From Hirschia sp964342355 (GTDB taxonomy: Bacteria; Pseudomonadota; Alphaproteobacteria; Caulobacterales; Hyphomonadaceae), in contig CAYFFG010000002.1 of the NCBI GenBank assembly GCA_964342355.1, positions 204,670-268,669 on the forward strand: a DNA stretch of 64,000 nucleotides, read 5' to 3'. Positions within the stretch are counted from its first letter, which is position 1, and each line of letters starts with the position of its first letter. The position numbers were made by a program, and so were the translations under genes. Positions 53,490 to 62,046 of this stretch are shown here, piece by piece. The notes under the pieces were generated by a model. That model was given only the letters and a program-made list of their open reading frames with translations, searched no databases and was not told the origin of the DNA.

Positions 53490-53926
53490 GCGATACGGGA
53501 CCCTCAGATCAGTACGGCGCTGGTTCCCAAATCCACACATTTTCCCCTCGCATTTTCTTGTCAGCTATTGTGCTGGGCGTCGCAATTCCTGCGCACCTCA
53601 TGCTTCCCGATGACATCAGCCGTCTGACCATAGCAATCACCATAGCCATTATCGCGGGCGCTTATATTGGCTTTGGTGCCAACGATGGCCGCCCTTGGAT
53701 ATTCCTGACAGAACTTTACATAGCGGCACTCTTTGGCGTCATGGCGCTGCTCGGTGTGATCTGGTCACCCTATATGTTCGTCGCTGCACTTTTCCTGCAC
53801 GGCGTTTGGGACCTAATCCACCACAACGGTCTTTTCGGGGCCAAGGTCCCGCGCTGGTATATTCCGTTCTGCGTTGTGATCGATTGGATCGCGGCGGCGG
53901 GACTATTCATTCTCTTTGCGCTCTGA
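53486..53926 (+). CDS. DUF6010-like membrane protein
   Basis: The 146-aa protein has five membrane segments and the pattern LHGVWDLIHHNGLFGAKVPR followed by WYIPFCVVIDW, which I associate with DUF6010. The histidines and Trp-Asp in that loop are the most conserved-looking residues. It is coupled to csoR by ATGA, so it belongs to the csoR transcript and should be copper-induced. Role unknown. Confidence 0.65.
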   Translation: MSDTGPSDQYGAGSQIHTFSPRIFLSAIVLGVAIPAHLMLPDDISRLTIAITIAIIAGAYIGFGANDGRPWIFLTELYIAALFGVMALLGVIWSPYMFVAALFLHGVWDLIHHNGLFGAKVPRWYIPFCVVIDWIAAAGLFILFAL

Positions 53927-53931
53927 CCAAC

Positions 53932-55359
53932 ATGCCAATCTCGCCATCCATCATTGCCGCGATAAGCGTGCCCGCCACTTCCGACACCAACACGTCCGAA
54001 GCCTATTTGGCGCAAAAGCATAATTTGCTTGGACAGTATAATTCTCTCGAACATCTGGTCGTGGACGGCGAGGAGAGTCTTGACCAAAGTACATACAACG
54101 GACTGACATTCCATATGCGCAGGCTTCGGGCCGCTATCGCCGAAGCCTTATGGCGCGAGGAGGTATTCGTAAGCACAACGATCATTGATGAATTTGTCTT
54201 CCATGAAGTCCAGCGTCAACCGGGTCAGGTTGTTGGCGCCGTCATGGCATCGCTCGCCCAAACCACTGTGCACCAAGCTGGATTTGTCATCTACCCACTT
54301 AACGGGTTCGGGTTTGAATTGCCGCCGCTACGCCGAAGCTCAGACACACTCTTACCTTATGCAGTATTCAAATCATTAGGCATGGCGGTTTCCGCACAAA
54401 GCAATAGTTTTGAAACGGCGAGCGCGCGTATGTCATTGCTTGCAAAAAGACTGGGTATAAAGGGACGCATACCGGTAAACGACCTTCATCATTATACCGT
54501 CCCTTCCCGCTTGCGCTGGTTCACCAACAATCCACTGATGATGATTAGGCTAACGTCTCACACGGGCGGGATGTTTGAGAACCAGTTTATTTATACCCTG
54601 AAAATCCGTATCGCATCCTCGCTTTTGACCATGCTAACTGCGATCGCTAATGATAAGGGATATGCCGCTGTGCCCCTCAGCTCCTCATCACGGGTCAATA
54701 ATTTTTCGACATTGGATATTGATCATTATCTTATCGGGGAAGCCGTGCGTCCTGGCTCACGGCCCCTCGAATTGCGGCGGGTTCCAATGAACCTGGGCGC
54801 AAAAGATCTGGCACGACTGTCTGATCTGTCAGTGAACCTCAGTACCGAGTTGCTGGCGCGCTCAGATATGAAACGGGCAACGAGTCGTCTCTCTAAGGCA
54901 CTGGCGACAATAGAGAGCGGATACAGGGACTCCGTTTTCATCGACGGAACCAGTACGTCCGAAGGAAGGCTCTATGCGCGCATTGTGACAGCATTGGATT
55001 GGTATCGACAATCATTCGGGTCGCGCTCAACCGATGATGAGGCCATCGTGAACCTCGCTGTCGCTTTTGAAACGCTGCTCGCCGATGGATATGAAAGCAA
55101 ACCGAATGACCGCATGAGGCGGCGGGTCAGAATATGTTTGAGAGGCAGGCCCGGCGTCGCCGATTATGCGGAAGCGGTCTATACAGTCATGCGCGCTCGC
55201 GGCGCGATTGTGCATAACGGAACAACTTTGCAATCCACAGACATCAATAAAGCCAGAGCAGCCTTCGCGCTCTGCGTGGAGCACATTGCTGATGTGCTTC
55301 CAAATTTGCCGGCAGGCACAGCAAAACCCATGGAAACACTGTTAAACGATCCGGCCTGA
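53932..55359 (+). CDS. HEPN-domain-like protein (Apea-type), 475 aa
   Basis: The protein starts at ATG 53932, five bases after the stop of the DUF6010-like gene. The N-terminal two thirds are unrecognised. The C-terminal part, IVNLAVAFETLLADGYE... (about 365-385) to YTVMRARGAIVHNG (about 420-433), looks like an Apea-type HEPN domain, with the R-x4-H nuclease motif in RGAIVH. HEPN proteins of this kind are often RNA-cutting defence factors. A link to csoR is odd. No partner toxin or antitoxin gene is obvious. Confidence 0.6.
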   Translation: MPISPSIIAAISVPATSDTNTSEAYLAQKHNLLGQYNSLEHLVVDGEESLDQSTYNGLTFHMRRLRAAIAEALWREEVFVSTTIIDEFVFHEVQRQPGQVVGAVMASLAQTTVHQAGFVIYPLNGFGFELPPLRRSSDTLLPYAVFKSLGMAVSAQSNSFETASARMSLLAKRLGIKGRIPVNDLHHYTVPSRLRWFTNNPLMMIRLTSHTGGMFENQFIYTLKIRIASSLLTMLTAIANDKGYAAVPLSSSSRVNNFSTLDIDHYLIGEAVRPGSRPLELRRVPMNLGAKDLARLSDLSVNLSTELLARSDMKRATSRLSKALATIESGYRDSVFIDGTSTSEGRLYARIVTALDWYRQSFGSRSTDDEAIVNLAVAFETLLADGYESKPNDRMRRRVRICLRGRPGVADYAEAVYTVMRARGAIVHNGTTLQSTDINKARAAFALCVEHIADVLPNLPAGTAKPMETLLNDPA

Positions 55360-55365
55360 CCGATC

Positions 55366-55382
55366 AGATAAAAATTTTATCT
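55366..55382. repeat. AT-only palindrome between convergent genes
   Basis: AGATAAAA-A-TTTTATCT is a perfect palindrome that overlaps the merA stop codon and lies seven bases after the HEPN-like gene. It might weakly end transcription both ways, but it has no GC stem. Confidence 0.35.
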
Positions 55383-56805
55383 AACCGCCACAACAAGACA
55401 ATTTTGTTACATCTTTATTGAAGCCCTGTGCCGCAAGTTTTAGTCCTTCAACTGTTGTCAGATATGGGAAAATCGTCTCCGCAAGTTCAACCGTCTTCAT
55501 ACCAAATTTCAACGCAAGAACGATGGTTTGGATAGAGTCTGAGCCTTCCGGTGCCATAATTTGAGCGCCAAGGAGTTCGTCAGTGTCTGCATCAGCGACA
55601 AGCTTAATCAAGCCGCGTGTATCACGCGCTGCCAATGCGCGCGGAACCAGTTCCAATGGCGCTATGGATGTTTTCACACTATGACCAGCTAGTTTGGCTT
55701 GTGATTCACTCAAACCAGCACCTGCGATCTGCGGATCGGTAAAAACGACCCAAGGCATGGCGGCGTTCGTATAGGTTTGCGTCCCAACATTTATTGCATT
55801 TTTAGCGGCAATCTTACCGCCATAGGCTGCCATATAGACAAACTGATCCCGGCCCGTAACATCACCAGCTGCATAGATGCCGGGAAGGTTCGTTTGCATA
55901 TTAGCGTCTACTGAAATCCCGCCATTCGGCAGCGTTTCTACTCCAAGCGCGTCGAGACCAAGTGTTCTACTGTTCGGTGTCCGGCCTGTCGTTACCAGCA
56001 GCTTTTCCGCGCGGAGCGTTTCATCGCCGCTTTCCGTTGAAATGCAGAGACTAAATCCATCATTCGTCTTGTCTGCTGAAACATAGGCAAGATCATGACG
56101 GACTGTTACGCCTTCAGACTGCAGATAGTCGGTCAACTCCTTTGAGATTTCCGGTTCAACTTCGGGCAACATACGGCTTCGCGTTACTAATGTTACTTGA
56201 GTGCCTGAACGCGAGAACATTTGCGCCAATTCGCATCCGATATACCCGCCGCCGATAACAATCATAGATCGCGGCAGCACATCGAGCTCTAATGCCGTTG
56301 TGCTTGTGAGATATGGCGTGTCAGCTAGACCAGCTATATCTGGAATGGATGAGGCGGCTCCTGTTGCAATGACAATACGGTCGGTTGCCAATAATTGCTC
56401 ACCGACCTGAACACCGCCCTCAACGAGCTGCGCCTGGCCTTCAATGTATTCAACACCTTCGTATTCGCTCAGCAGATCAATGTATTTCTTTTGCCTAAGC
56501 TCACCGACCAACTCATCTTTATGGGCGATTAACGAAGACCAATTCTCTAACTTAGCTGATCCAGTTAAGCCTCGAAAACGACTTGCTGCGCGCGCTCCGT
56601 GCAAAGCTTCGCCAGCGCGTATCATCGTTTTGGAAGGCACGCAGCCCACATTGACGCAAGTGCCTCCGATTGTCCCGAAACCTATCAATGCAGCGCGCTT
56701 GCCCTCTTCAGCCGCAGTAATAGCCGCTGAGAAGCCAGCTGATCCTGCGCCAATGACTACAAGGTCGAAATGATCAGATGTTTTTGAGGATGAAGTGTTA
56801 GGCAT
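55381..56805 (-). CDS. merA: Mercuric reductase MerA without the NmerA domain
   Basis: The 474-aa flavoenzyme has the FAD motif VIGAGSAGFSA (about 16-26), the redox pair in GGTCVNVGCVPSK (about 47-59), the NADPH motif VIGGGYIGCELAQ and the C-terminal vicinal cysteines KLSCCGG (Cys471, Cys472) that receive Hg(II). The N-terminal MerP-like domain of longer MerA forms is absent. It reduces Hg(II) to Hg(0) in the cytoplasm. It is last in the merTPFA operon. Confidence 0.95.
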   Translation of the reverse strand: MPNTSSSKTSDHFDLVVIGAGSAGFSAAITAAEEGKRAALIGFGTIGGTCVNVGCVPSKTMIRAGEALHGARAASRFRGLTGSAKLENWSSLIAHKDELVGELRQKKYIDLLSEYEGVEYIEGQAQLVEGGVQVGEQLLATDRIVIATGAASSIPDIAGLADTPYLTSTTALELDVLPRSMIVIGGGYIGCELAQMFSRSGTQVTLVTRSRMLPEVEPEISKELTDYLQSEGVTVRHDLAYVSADKTNDGFSLCISTESGDETLRAEKLLVTTGRTPNSRTLGLDALGVETLPNGGISVDANMQTNLPGIYAAGDVTGRDQFVYMAAYGGKIAAKNAINVGTQTYTNAAMPWVVFTDPQIAGAGLSESQAKLAGHSVKTSIAPLELVPRALAARDTRGLIKLVADADTDELLGAQIMAPEGSDSIQTIVLALKFGMKTVELAETIFPYLTTVEGLKLAAQGFNKDVTKLSCCGG

Positions 56806-56823
56806 TAGGAGTGCTTTCTGTGA

Positions 56824-57027
56824 CTATTGATATCGCTTTTTGCGGCGCCAGACGGCGTAAAATGTGAGTAAAATGAAAAAGCCAAGGGCCGGGAAAAGCA
56901 CGTAGTCGAGATATCCCGTCAAAGCGGAAAGCCCAATGGCACCTAACAGAATAATGAGCACCGGAGTGAAGCAACACAGAGCGGCAATTATCGTTCCGAT
57001 GATGCCGATGCCGAATATGGACCGCAT
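56824..57027 (-). CDS. merF: Mercury transporter MerF
   Basis: The 67-aa protein has two membrane helices with the Hg-binding Cys pair ALCCFTPVLIILLGAIGLSA (about 17-36) and LDYVLFPALGFF, as in MerF. It is slightly shorter than the usual 81 aa and lacks the second Cys pair near the C-terminus that many MerF proteins have. It carries Hg(II) from MerP or MerT to MerA. It starts three bases after the merP stop. Confidence 0.88.
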   Translation of the reverse strand: MRSIFGIGIIGTIIAALCCFTPVLIILLGAIGLSALTGYLDYVLFPALGFFILLTFYAVWRRKKRYQ

Positions 57028-57030
57028 AAT

Positions 57031-57363
57031 TTATGCGTCCTGAAGTGTCGCAGGATATCCGACATCGGTAGACGCCGCCGCTATTGCTGTTGCGTCGGTA
57101 AGATTAGGATCAAAGGTGACCAAGGCAATCTTCGTTTTATAATCTACATCGACAGATTTTACGCCTTCGACGCGTAGCATAGCTTTGCGAACAGAGATCG
57201 GACAGGTAGCGCATGTCATATTCTCAATTGCAAATTCGACGGTTTGTTCTGCCTGCTGTGTTTCGGCAATGGCCACATCTTGGGTGGTGGATTGCGCCAG
57301 AACAGTTAGCCCACTCAGCCCCCCAACGGCGAGCAGCCCGGCTATAATGATTTTGGTATTCAT
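57031..57363 (-). CDS. merP: Periplasmic mercury-binding protein MerP
   Basis: The protein (110 aa) starts at ATG 57363 behind AAGGAG, with a signal peptide (IIAGLLAVGGLSGLTVLAQ). The HMA domain carries ENMTCATCPISVRKAM (GMTCxxC pattern, with Asn for Gly) and ends DVGYPA. It captures Hg(II) in the periplasm and passes it to MerT/MerF. Confidence 0.93.
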   Translation of the reverse strand: MNTKIIIAGLLAVGGLSGLTVLAQSTTQDVAIAETQQAEQTVEFAIENMTCATCPISVRKAMLRVEGVKSVDVDYKTKIALVTFDPNLTDATAIAAASTDVGYPATLQDA

Positions 57364-57374
57364 AATATTCTCCT

Positions 57375-57764
57375 TTAGTAAAAAAACGGTGCCCACAAAT
57401 CAATTGTGGCGGCCAGCATCACCAGAGCGGCGGATGTCCAAAGTGTTATTTTGATTAACCGAGACGGAGCAGACCGCTCACAAACTTCACCGTCATCACA
57501 AGTTTTTTCAGTCTTATAGTAAACTTGCCAAAATCCTGCCGCGATAAAGACGATGGCGACCGCCATAAATAGAGGTTTGTATGCGTCGAGCGCAGCGAAG
57601 TTGCCAATCCACGCTCCGGATACACCCAAGCTGATTAGAACCAGCGGTAATATGCAACACGATGAGGCCAGTAGAGCGCCAAAGATACCGCCCGTGGCTA
57701 GCCAACGCCGCTTCGTCTCAGGGTTTCGCGCCTGTTTGGTTATGGGTTCTGGTTCTTTCAGCAT
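57375..57764 (-). CDS. merT: Mercury transporter MerT
   Basis: The protein (129 aa) starts at ATG 57764; an in-frame TTG nine bases earlier is less likely. It has three membrane segments, the first with ASSCCILPLVLISLGVSG (Hg-binding Cys pair), and a cytoplasmic loop KTEKTCDDGEVC with a second Cys pair. It imports Hg(II) for reduction by MerA. First gene after the mer promoter. Confidence 0.92.
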   Translation of the reverse strand: MLKEPEPITKQARNPETKRRWLATGGIFGALLASSCCILPLVLISLGVSGAWIGNFAALDAYKPLFMAVAIVFIAAGFWQVYYKTEKTCDDGEVCERSAPSRLIKITLWTSAALVMLAATIDLWAPFFY

Positions 57765-57802
57765 TAGACTCAAGACTCTTCATTCACTTTTTAATTGATT
57801 CC

Positions 57803-57833
57803 GTGATAAGGCCTGTAGTAACTACAGGCTCAA
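57803..57833 (-). promoter_or_regulatory. mer operator/promoter
   Basis: On the minus strand TTGAGC and TATCAC are 19 bases apart and hold CTGTAG-TTA-CTACAG. It lies between merT and the divergent merR. A plus-strand promoter (TTGATT 57795-57800, TAACTA 57819-57824) overlaps it, as expected for merR autoregulation. Confidence 0.82.
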
Positions 57834-57847
57834 GGGAATTCTTCAGC

Positions 57848-58264
57848 ATGACGTTCACAGTTTCGAGAGGCGATGTGAAGCGAGGCGAATTAGCCCGCAT
57901 TTCTGGGTGCAACCTGGAGACTATTCGCTACTATGAAAACATCGGTCTTATGCCCGATCCAGCCCGCACCGACAGCGGACACAGGCTTTATTCACCTGAT
58001 AATCAGCGTCGCCTGCGGTTTGTTCTTCGCGCACGTGAACTCGGATTTTCAATAGATGAGATCAGGAGCTTGCTTTCGCTTGTGGTTTTGGGGACTTATA
58101 CATGCGGAGAAATATACGACATCACTCAGGAACACCTCATATCCGTAAGTGACAAAATTGCCGATCTCCAAAAGCTTCAACTCACACTCGAAAACATATC
58201 AAAGGATTGCGCAACGGGCGACGAGCCCGAATGTCCCATCGTGGATACTTTAATCCGTGATTGA
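57848..58264 (+). CDS. merR: Mercury-responsive regulator MerR
   Basis: The protein (138 aa) starts at ATG 57848; the frame is open further upstream but that part lies within the promoter and merT. The winged helix (LARISGCNLETIRYYENIGL) is followed by cysteines in TCGEIYD (about 84), KDCATGD (about 119) and ECPIVD (about 127), matching the three Hg ligands of MerR. It represses and activates merTPFA from the divergent operator. Next 236 bases hold no gene I can support. Confidence 0.88.
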   Translation: MTFTVSRGDVKRGELARISGCNLETIRYYENIGLMPDPARTDSGHRLYSPDNQRRLRFVLRARELGFSIDEIRSLLSLVVLGTYTCGEIYDITQEHLISVSDKIADLQKLQLTLENISKDCATGDEPECPIVDTLIRD

Positions 58265-58500
58265 CTGCGACGATACTAAACGAAGATTGTTGGTTACCAC
58301 GAGTAACTCTCTCTATCGAAATTCTATCGCTGTTTTCTGCCTGTAAGGCTGGGTAATGAAAATCAGCTCCCGAATACGCAGCGCGTTAGTTCGACAGTAT
58401 ATGTGAAACTCGGATTACGCGCCCTGGGCCTCGATATTCACCTAAATTATTACCCGCTTTCTCATCTTACGAGCGGACACATATCATCTAAAATCTGACA

Positions 58501-58734
58501 ATGGGTCAGAAGTCATCATCCCCTATCACTGAAGTGCGTCTGCGCCGCGCATTGCGCACCGTTGCCAATGCAATCGAGTGTCATGGCGAGGTATATTGGC
58601 CGATTTTCGAGGCGCTGAAAGCAGAGCTTGATGCCCGCAATGAGCGCCGCGCCCAGCTTGCTCAGTTTAGAAAACCCGCCAATGACAAAAGCGCCAACTA
58701 TGTAAAAGACAAGATCAGGCAGGTTCAACCATAG
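58501..58734 (+). CDS. Small hypothetical protein, 77 aa
   Basis: The protein is basic and helical (VRLRRALRTVANAIECHGEV, LDARNERRAQLAQF), with no recognised family. It starts with ATG 58501 after a 236-base gap and its end overlaps the integrase gene end by 20 bases on the opposite strand. It might be an accessory factor of the integrase, but that rests on position only. Confidence 0.5.
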   Translation: MGQKSSSPITEVRLRRALRTVANAIECHGEVYWPIFEALKAELDARNERRAQLAQFRKPANDKSANYVKDKIRQVQP

Positions 58735-60145
58735 CGCGGGAAGGCTTTACAAGCCCCATGGGATAAGGATGCGCAATTTTCATCAAGAGTTCCTGGCGAA
58801 ACTCCAGTGAGCCCTTGCTGCCATAATCTGGGCGCGGATTTTTGTGCCCCATAAGATAGCAGCGCATACCGAAATCTATGCCTGCCTCCAGCATTCGATC
58901 TTCAAAAGCATGGCGGAAAGAATATATGACGTGATCCGTCGTTGGAAACAGGTCGCGGTGACGGAACGCCTTCATCAGATTGGCAGACACTAGCTCTCCG
59001 CGATCACGATAATGCGGAAAGCCGTTCGGCGCGTAACGCATAGCCTCTAAAGCCACACCGACGAGTGGGATTTCTCGCTTTGACGTTACAGTTTTAAGCT
59101 CACGGTCAATCGCGCGGATCTCGATATGTGGTGTGTTGGAATCCAGTCTGATTTGCTCCGGCATAAGATTGCAAATTTCGCTTATCCGCGCGCCTGTCTC
59201 AATCAGCACATAGATCATTAGGCGCAGATCATCGTTTAATTCGTCAAACATACCCGGAACTAATATCTTCTCACGCACCCATTCATCGAGGAAAGGCGGC
59301 ACTTTCGTTTCCTGGTCATCCTTGAAGAACATTTTCCGAAACGGATTTAGGCGCTCTTCTGACCCGATGTGAGTAAAATAGGCATCATAGAGGCTGCGCA
59401 TGTTTCCGATATGCCGATTAGCGGTATTCGGGCTGGCAGGCTTTGTGTCACCGTCGCCAGGTATCATGCGCTCGATCCACCAGCTGCGATAGGCGAGTGC
59501 CATTTCGCGCGTGATTTCATTGAGCGGCACGTCATCAATCACATCAATGAAGTAGTTGATGGACGTACGTTTTGTCTTTTCCCAATTGCGTCGCTGTTTG
59601 GGCGATTTCTTCTTTTGCTCATCGAAAGCGATTTCAGAAACATATAGCTCAAAGGCACTCGTGACATCCCCCACAGGCTTGTCAGGTTTCTCAATACCGC
59701 CGAGCAGGGCTTCAGTGTCGGCACGCGGCGGACGACCGGAGGCGCCGGTCTGGCGCTCTAATACTTCGATACGTTCGAGCAGGCGCTCAACACGCTTGTC
59801 GGCTCTGGCTTCTTTAGCCAGATCCTCGGCAGGTTTGTATTTGAACCCATAGGCCATGGCGCGGGCCTGAGCCGCTTCATATCTATGCTGCTCAGCGTCC
59901 ATTGTAGCTTCGCTCACGCCGCCATTTTCGGCAGCTTCTATGGAAAGGGCCAGCCAGTAGGCGTCATCTGCCTCTGCCAGCGCGTCGCGTCGCAGCCGGG
60001 CAATGTCGATTGAAGTGGTGCGAAGAGAGGACCGGATCATGCGGCGAGAATCAATGTGTTTGAAACGCTTGGGGACGTAGCGCTGATAATACCAGCGATC
60101 GCCGCGCGGCATCAAATATCTATCTGGTCGGGTATCCACTGACAT
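58715..60145 (-). CDS. Tyrosine-type site-specific integrase
   Basis: The protein (476 aa) starts best at ATG 60145 (MSVDTRPDRYLMPRGD), which keeps the N-terminal DNA-binding region seen in DUF6538-type phage/ICE integrases. The catalytic domain has ETGARISEICNL (first Arg), VIYSFRHAFEDRM (second Arg; the preceding His of HxxR is Tyr), MGHKNPR and a likely nucleophile Tyr in RPDYG. It would integrate the island. Repeats just upstream (60155-60203) could be its arm sites. The two exchanges at the catalytic His positions may be family traits. Confidence 0.88.
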   Translation of the reverse strand: MSVDTRPDRYLMPRGDRWYYQRYVPKRFKHIDSRRMIRSSLRTTSIDIARLRRDALAEADDAYWLALSIEAAENGGVSEATMDAEQHRYEAAQARAMAYGFKYKPAEDLAKEARADKRVERLLERIEVLERQTGASGRPPRADTEALLGGIEKPDKPVGDVTSAFELYVSEIAFDEQKKKSPKQRRNWEKTKRTSINYFIDVIDDVPLNEITREMALAYRSWWIERMIPGDGDTKPASPNTANRHIGNMRSLYDAYFTHIGSEERLNPFRKMFFKDDQETKVPPFLDEWVREKILVPGMFDELNDDLRLMIYVLIETGARISEICNLMPEQIRLDSNTPHIEIRAIDRELKTVTSKREIPLVGVALEAMRYAPNGFPHYRDRGELVSANLMKAFRHRDLFPTTDHVIYSFRHAFEDRMLEAGIDFGMRCYLMGHKNPRPDYGSKGSLEFRQELLMKIAHPYPMGLVKPSRAMVEPA

Positions 60146-60154
60146 GCAGCTTTT

Positions 60155-60203
60155 TACCCCATTTTTTACGAATTTTCTACCCCATTTTTCCGCATATGGG
60201 GTA
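60155..60203. repeat. Three TACCCCAT repeats upstream of the integrase
   Basis: TACCCCATTTTT occurs at 60155-60166 and 60178-60189, and the inverse ATGGGGTA at 60196-60203. They are 23 and about 18 bases apart and lie directly before the integrase start. Such arrays are typical arm-type integrase sites or operators that control its expression. Confidence 0.55.
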
Positions 60204-60213
60204 AAAAACAAAA

Positions 60214-60235
60214 GGCTCGGTTAAAAAACCGAGCC
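60214..60235. terminator. Hairpin terminator between integrase and flank
   Basis: GGCTCGGTT and AACCGAGCC enclose AAAA. On the minus strand a TTTTGTTTTTT run follows directly, so it acts best against transcription entering from the right; on the plus strand CTTTCT follows. It insulates the integrase from the flanking region. Confidence 0.7.
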
Positions 60236-60313
60236 CTTTCTATGTCTTAGAACTTTCCATTTCCGGAGAAATGGCGCGAGTGACGAGACGCACGGCACGC
60301 CCGGCGAGCAGAT

Positions 60314-60549
60314 CTGGCGCAGTCAACAATTCAGATAGCCGAAAACCGGCCCAAACTGGCCGTTGCGGGATTGATGCTCTCCATCCTGTTTGCGTCCGCT
60401 TTTATGAACAACACACCAGTTGTTCTCGTCATGATACCGATTGTCATCGAGCTGGCGAACAAGCTGAACACAACGCCACACAGCATGCTGATCCCATTAA
60501 TTTCTGGCTTAAACCGCAGGCATTGCAGCGCCGTCTCGCATGCATGAAA
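60314..60549 (+). pseudogene. Remnant of an SLC13-type permease
   Basis: Translation gives TIQIAENRPKLAVAGLMLSI and FASAFMNNTPVVLVMIPIVI, then ELANKLNTTPHSMLIPLISG. The NNTPVV...MP.VI.LA......S.LLIPL pattern is the core of SLC13/divalent-anion permeases, normally over 400 aa. The frame upstream soon hits a stop, and after LISG the sequence no longer fits and ends at TGA. Only about 65 codons of the gene remain, with no proper start, so it is a decayed fragment in the flanking DNA. Confidence 0.6.
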
Positions 60550-60618
60550 GCCTTGACCAAGACGCGTCCGCGTGACTGTTATGGTTAACAGATAACAATG
60601 CATGTGGGAGGGGAAAAC

Positions 60619-61602
60619 ATGCTAAGATCACTCATTGCAATGGCGCTGGCCGCCTGCTTATCCGTCCCGGCCGCTTTCGCTGAGGATGCTGACGGGTGCG
60701 AGGACCATCCAGCCGTTTCCCGTTACCCTGGCACAGACCTGCAATGGTGCCTGACCGAAAATTTCCTGCCATACAAATTTCCATTAGGCGCGGTGTCCGG
60801 CTATCGCACCATTGGTGAGATCGAAGAGATTTCTGGCCGCGTAACACGTAATTTCTACGCGTATGAAGGTGATGACCGCACACACACAGAAGTTTGGAAA
60901 AACTTCTCAGACGCCATCAAGGCTGCAGGCTTTGACGTCATCGCTGAAGGGGTTTTCCCGAATTCAAACCGCAAGCCGGATGTCGGCGGACGCAGCTGGC
61001 AGGAAGTCCACCTGCTCAACAATGGCTGGACCCAGGGCGGCGCTGTGGGAAAAATGGTGTCAGGCACATCATCCAGCGGCGGCTCTGGTGCAGTCCTCGC
61101 CAAGAAAGTGCGCGCAGACGACACGCTATGGGTTTCTATCCTGGTCGAACAACATTCCGCCAGCGAGGTTGGCGTTCTGGTTGATCTTATTGAAACCAAG
61201 GAAGCTGAATCCGGCCTCGTCAGCGCCAACGCCGAAGCGATGGGCAAGGACATTGAAGAACTGGGCCGCACAGTCATAGACGGCCTGATGTTCGATCACG
61301 ACAAAGCGACTTTAAAGCCTGAATCCAAGCCAGCTCTGGATGAAGCCGCCAAATTGCTTGAGGCCCTTAAAGACAAATCCTTCTACATTGTCGGCCACAC
61401 GGATTCTTCGGGCACATACGCCTATAACCTGAAACTATCCGCCGACCGCGCCGAAACTGTTCGCGTGACATTGATCCAGGACTATGGCGTTGCCTCTGAA
61501 CGCCTCCACGCTGTTGGCGTGGGTCCGGTTTCACCGGTTTTCGCTAACACCTCTGACGGGGGCAAGGAAAAGAACCGCCGCGTAGAACTGGTCGAAAAAT
61601 AA
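60619..61602 (+). CDS. OmpA-family peptidoglycan-binding protein
   Basis: The protein (327 aa) starts at ATG 60619 behind GGGAGGGG and has a signal peptide (SLIAMALAACLSVPAAFA). The middle is an unrecognised domain with GTDLQWCLTENFLPYKFPL. The C-terminal OmpA domain (about 220-327) has MFDHDKATLKPESKPALDEA, IVGHTDSSGTYAYNLKLSAD and NRRVELV, including the Asp and Arg that grip meso-diaminopimelate. It tethers the outer membrane or envelope complexes to peptidoglycan. It looks like a host chromosomal gene. Confidence 0.85.
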   Translation: MLRSLIAMALAACLSVPAAFAEDADGCEDHPAVSRYPGTDLQWCLTENFLPYKFPLGAVSGYRTIGEIEEISGRVTRNFYAYEGDDRTHTEVWKNFSDAIKAAGFDVIAEGVFPNSNRKPDVGGRSWQEVHLLNNGWTQGGAVGKMVSGTSSSGGSGAVLAKKVRADDTLWVSILVEQHSASEVGVLVDLIETKEAESGLVSANAEAMGKDIEELGRTVIDGLMFDHDKATLKPESKPALDEAAKLLEALKDKSFYIVGHTDSSGTYAYNLKLSADRAETVRVTLIQDYGVASERLHAVGVGPVSPVFANTSDGGKEKNRRVELVEK

Positions 61603-61617
61603 GACGGCGTGGCAGTC

Positions 61618-62025
61618 TTAACCAGACTTGCCCTTGGCGAAGTTGATGATGGCGTCCTTGTCCCTGGCAAAGTCGTCTGAAAAGGATTTGGGCGCATTCG
61701 TAGATGGGTCATGGCGCACGCTCCATGCCGTCACCTCCAGCATCACCGCGGCCAAATCCCTGCCCTTGTCTGTCAGCGAATAAACAAAGCTGGAGCGATT
61801 TTCTTCGCTCACTGCTTTTTCAATCACGCCATGCTCCTCCAGGCGTTTCAGCCTGTCCGCCAGAATATTGGTCGAGACGCCTTCCGCCGATTCCTTGAAC
61901 GCGCGATAGCTGGATTTGCCGTTAAACATCAGGTCGCGCACAATCAACAGCGACCATGCATCGCCAAATGTCTCCAGAAAATAATTGATCGGACAGTGTG
62001 ACCGACAGGAATCAGAATTTCGCAT
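61618..62025 (-). CDS. HxlR-family transcriptional regulator
   Basis: The protein (135 aa) starts at ATG 62025 (MRNSDSCRSHCPINYFLETF). The winged helix shows the HxlR pattern: FGDAWSLLIVRDLMFNGKSS, FKESAEGVSTNILADRLKRL and SLTDKGRDL. Two Cys at the start could sense oxidants, as in other HxlR proteins. It is divergent from the membrane protein gene at 62131, with two operators between them. An inverted repeat joins its stop to that of the OmpA gene. Confidence 0.85.
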   Translation of the reverse strand: MRNSDSCRSHCPINYFLETFGDAWSLLIVRDLMFNGKSSYRAFKESAEGVSTNILADRLKRLEEHGVIEKAVSEENRSSFVYSLTDKGRDLAAVMLEVTAWSVRHDPSTNAPKSFSDDFARDKDAIINFAKGKSG

Positions 62026-62046
62026 AACGCTAATCTGACCACGCCA

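Noticed and set aside
58265..60300. Search for a tRNA or tRNA end as integrase target
   Set aside because: No cloverleaf or tRNA 3' end was found on either side of the integrase.
60331..60603. Hydrophobic minus-strand frame next to the OmpA gene
   Set aside because: It is the antisense shadow of the SLC13 permease fragment.
61600..61620. Inverted repeat TAAGAC...GTCTTA joining the stops of the OmpA and HxlR genes
   Set aside because: Only six base pairs with a nine-base loop and no T-run; too weak to call a terminator.
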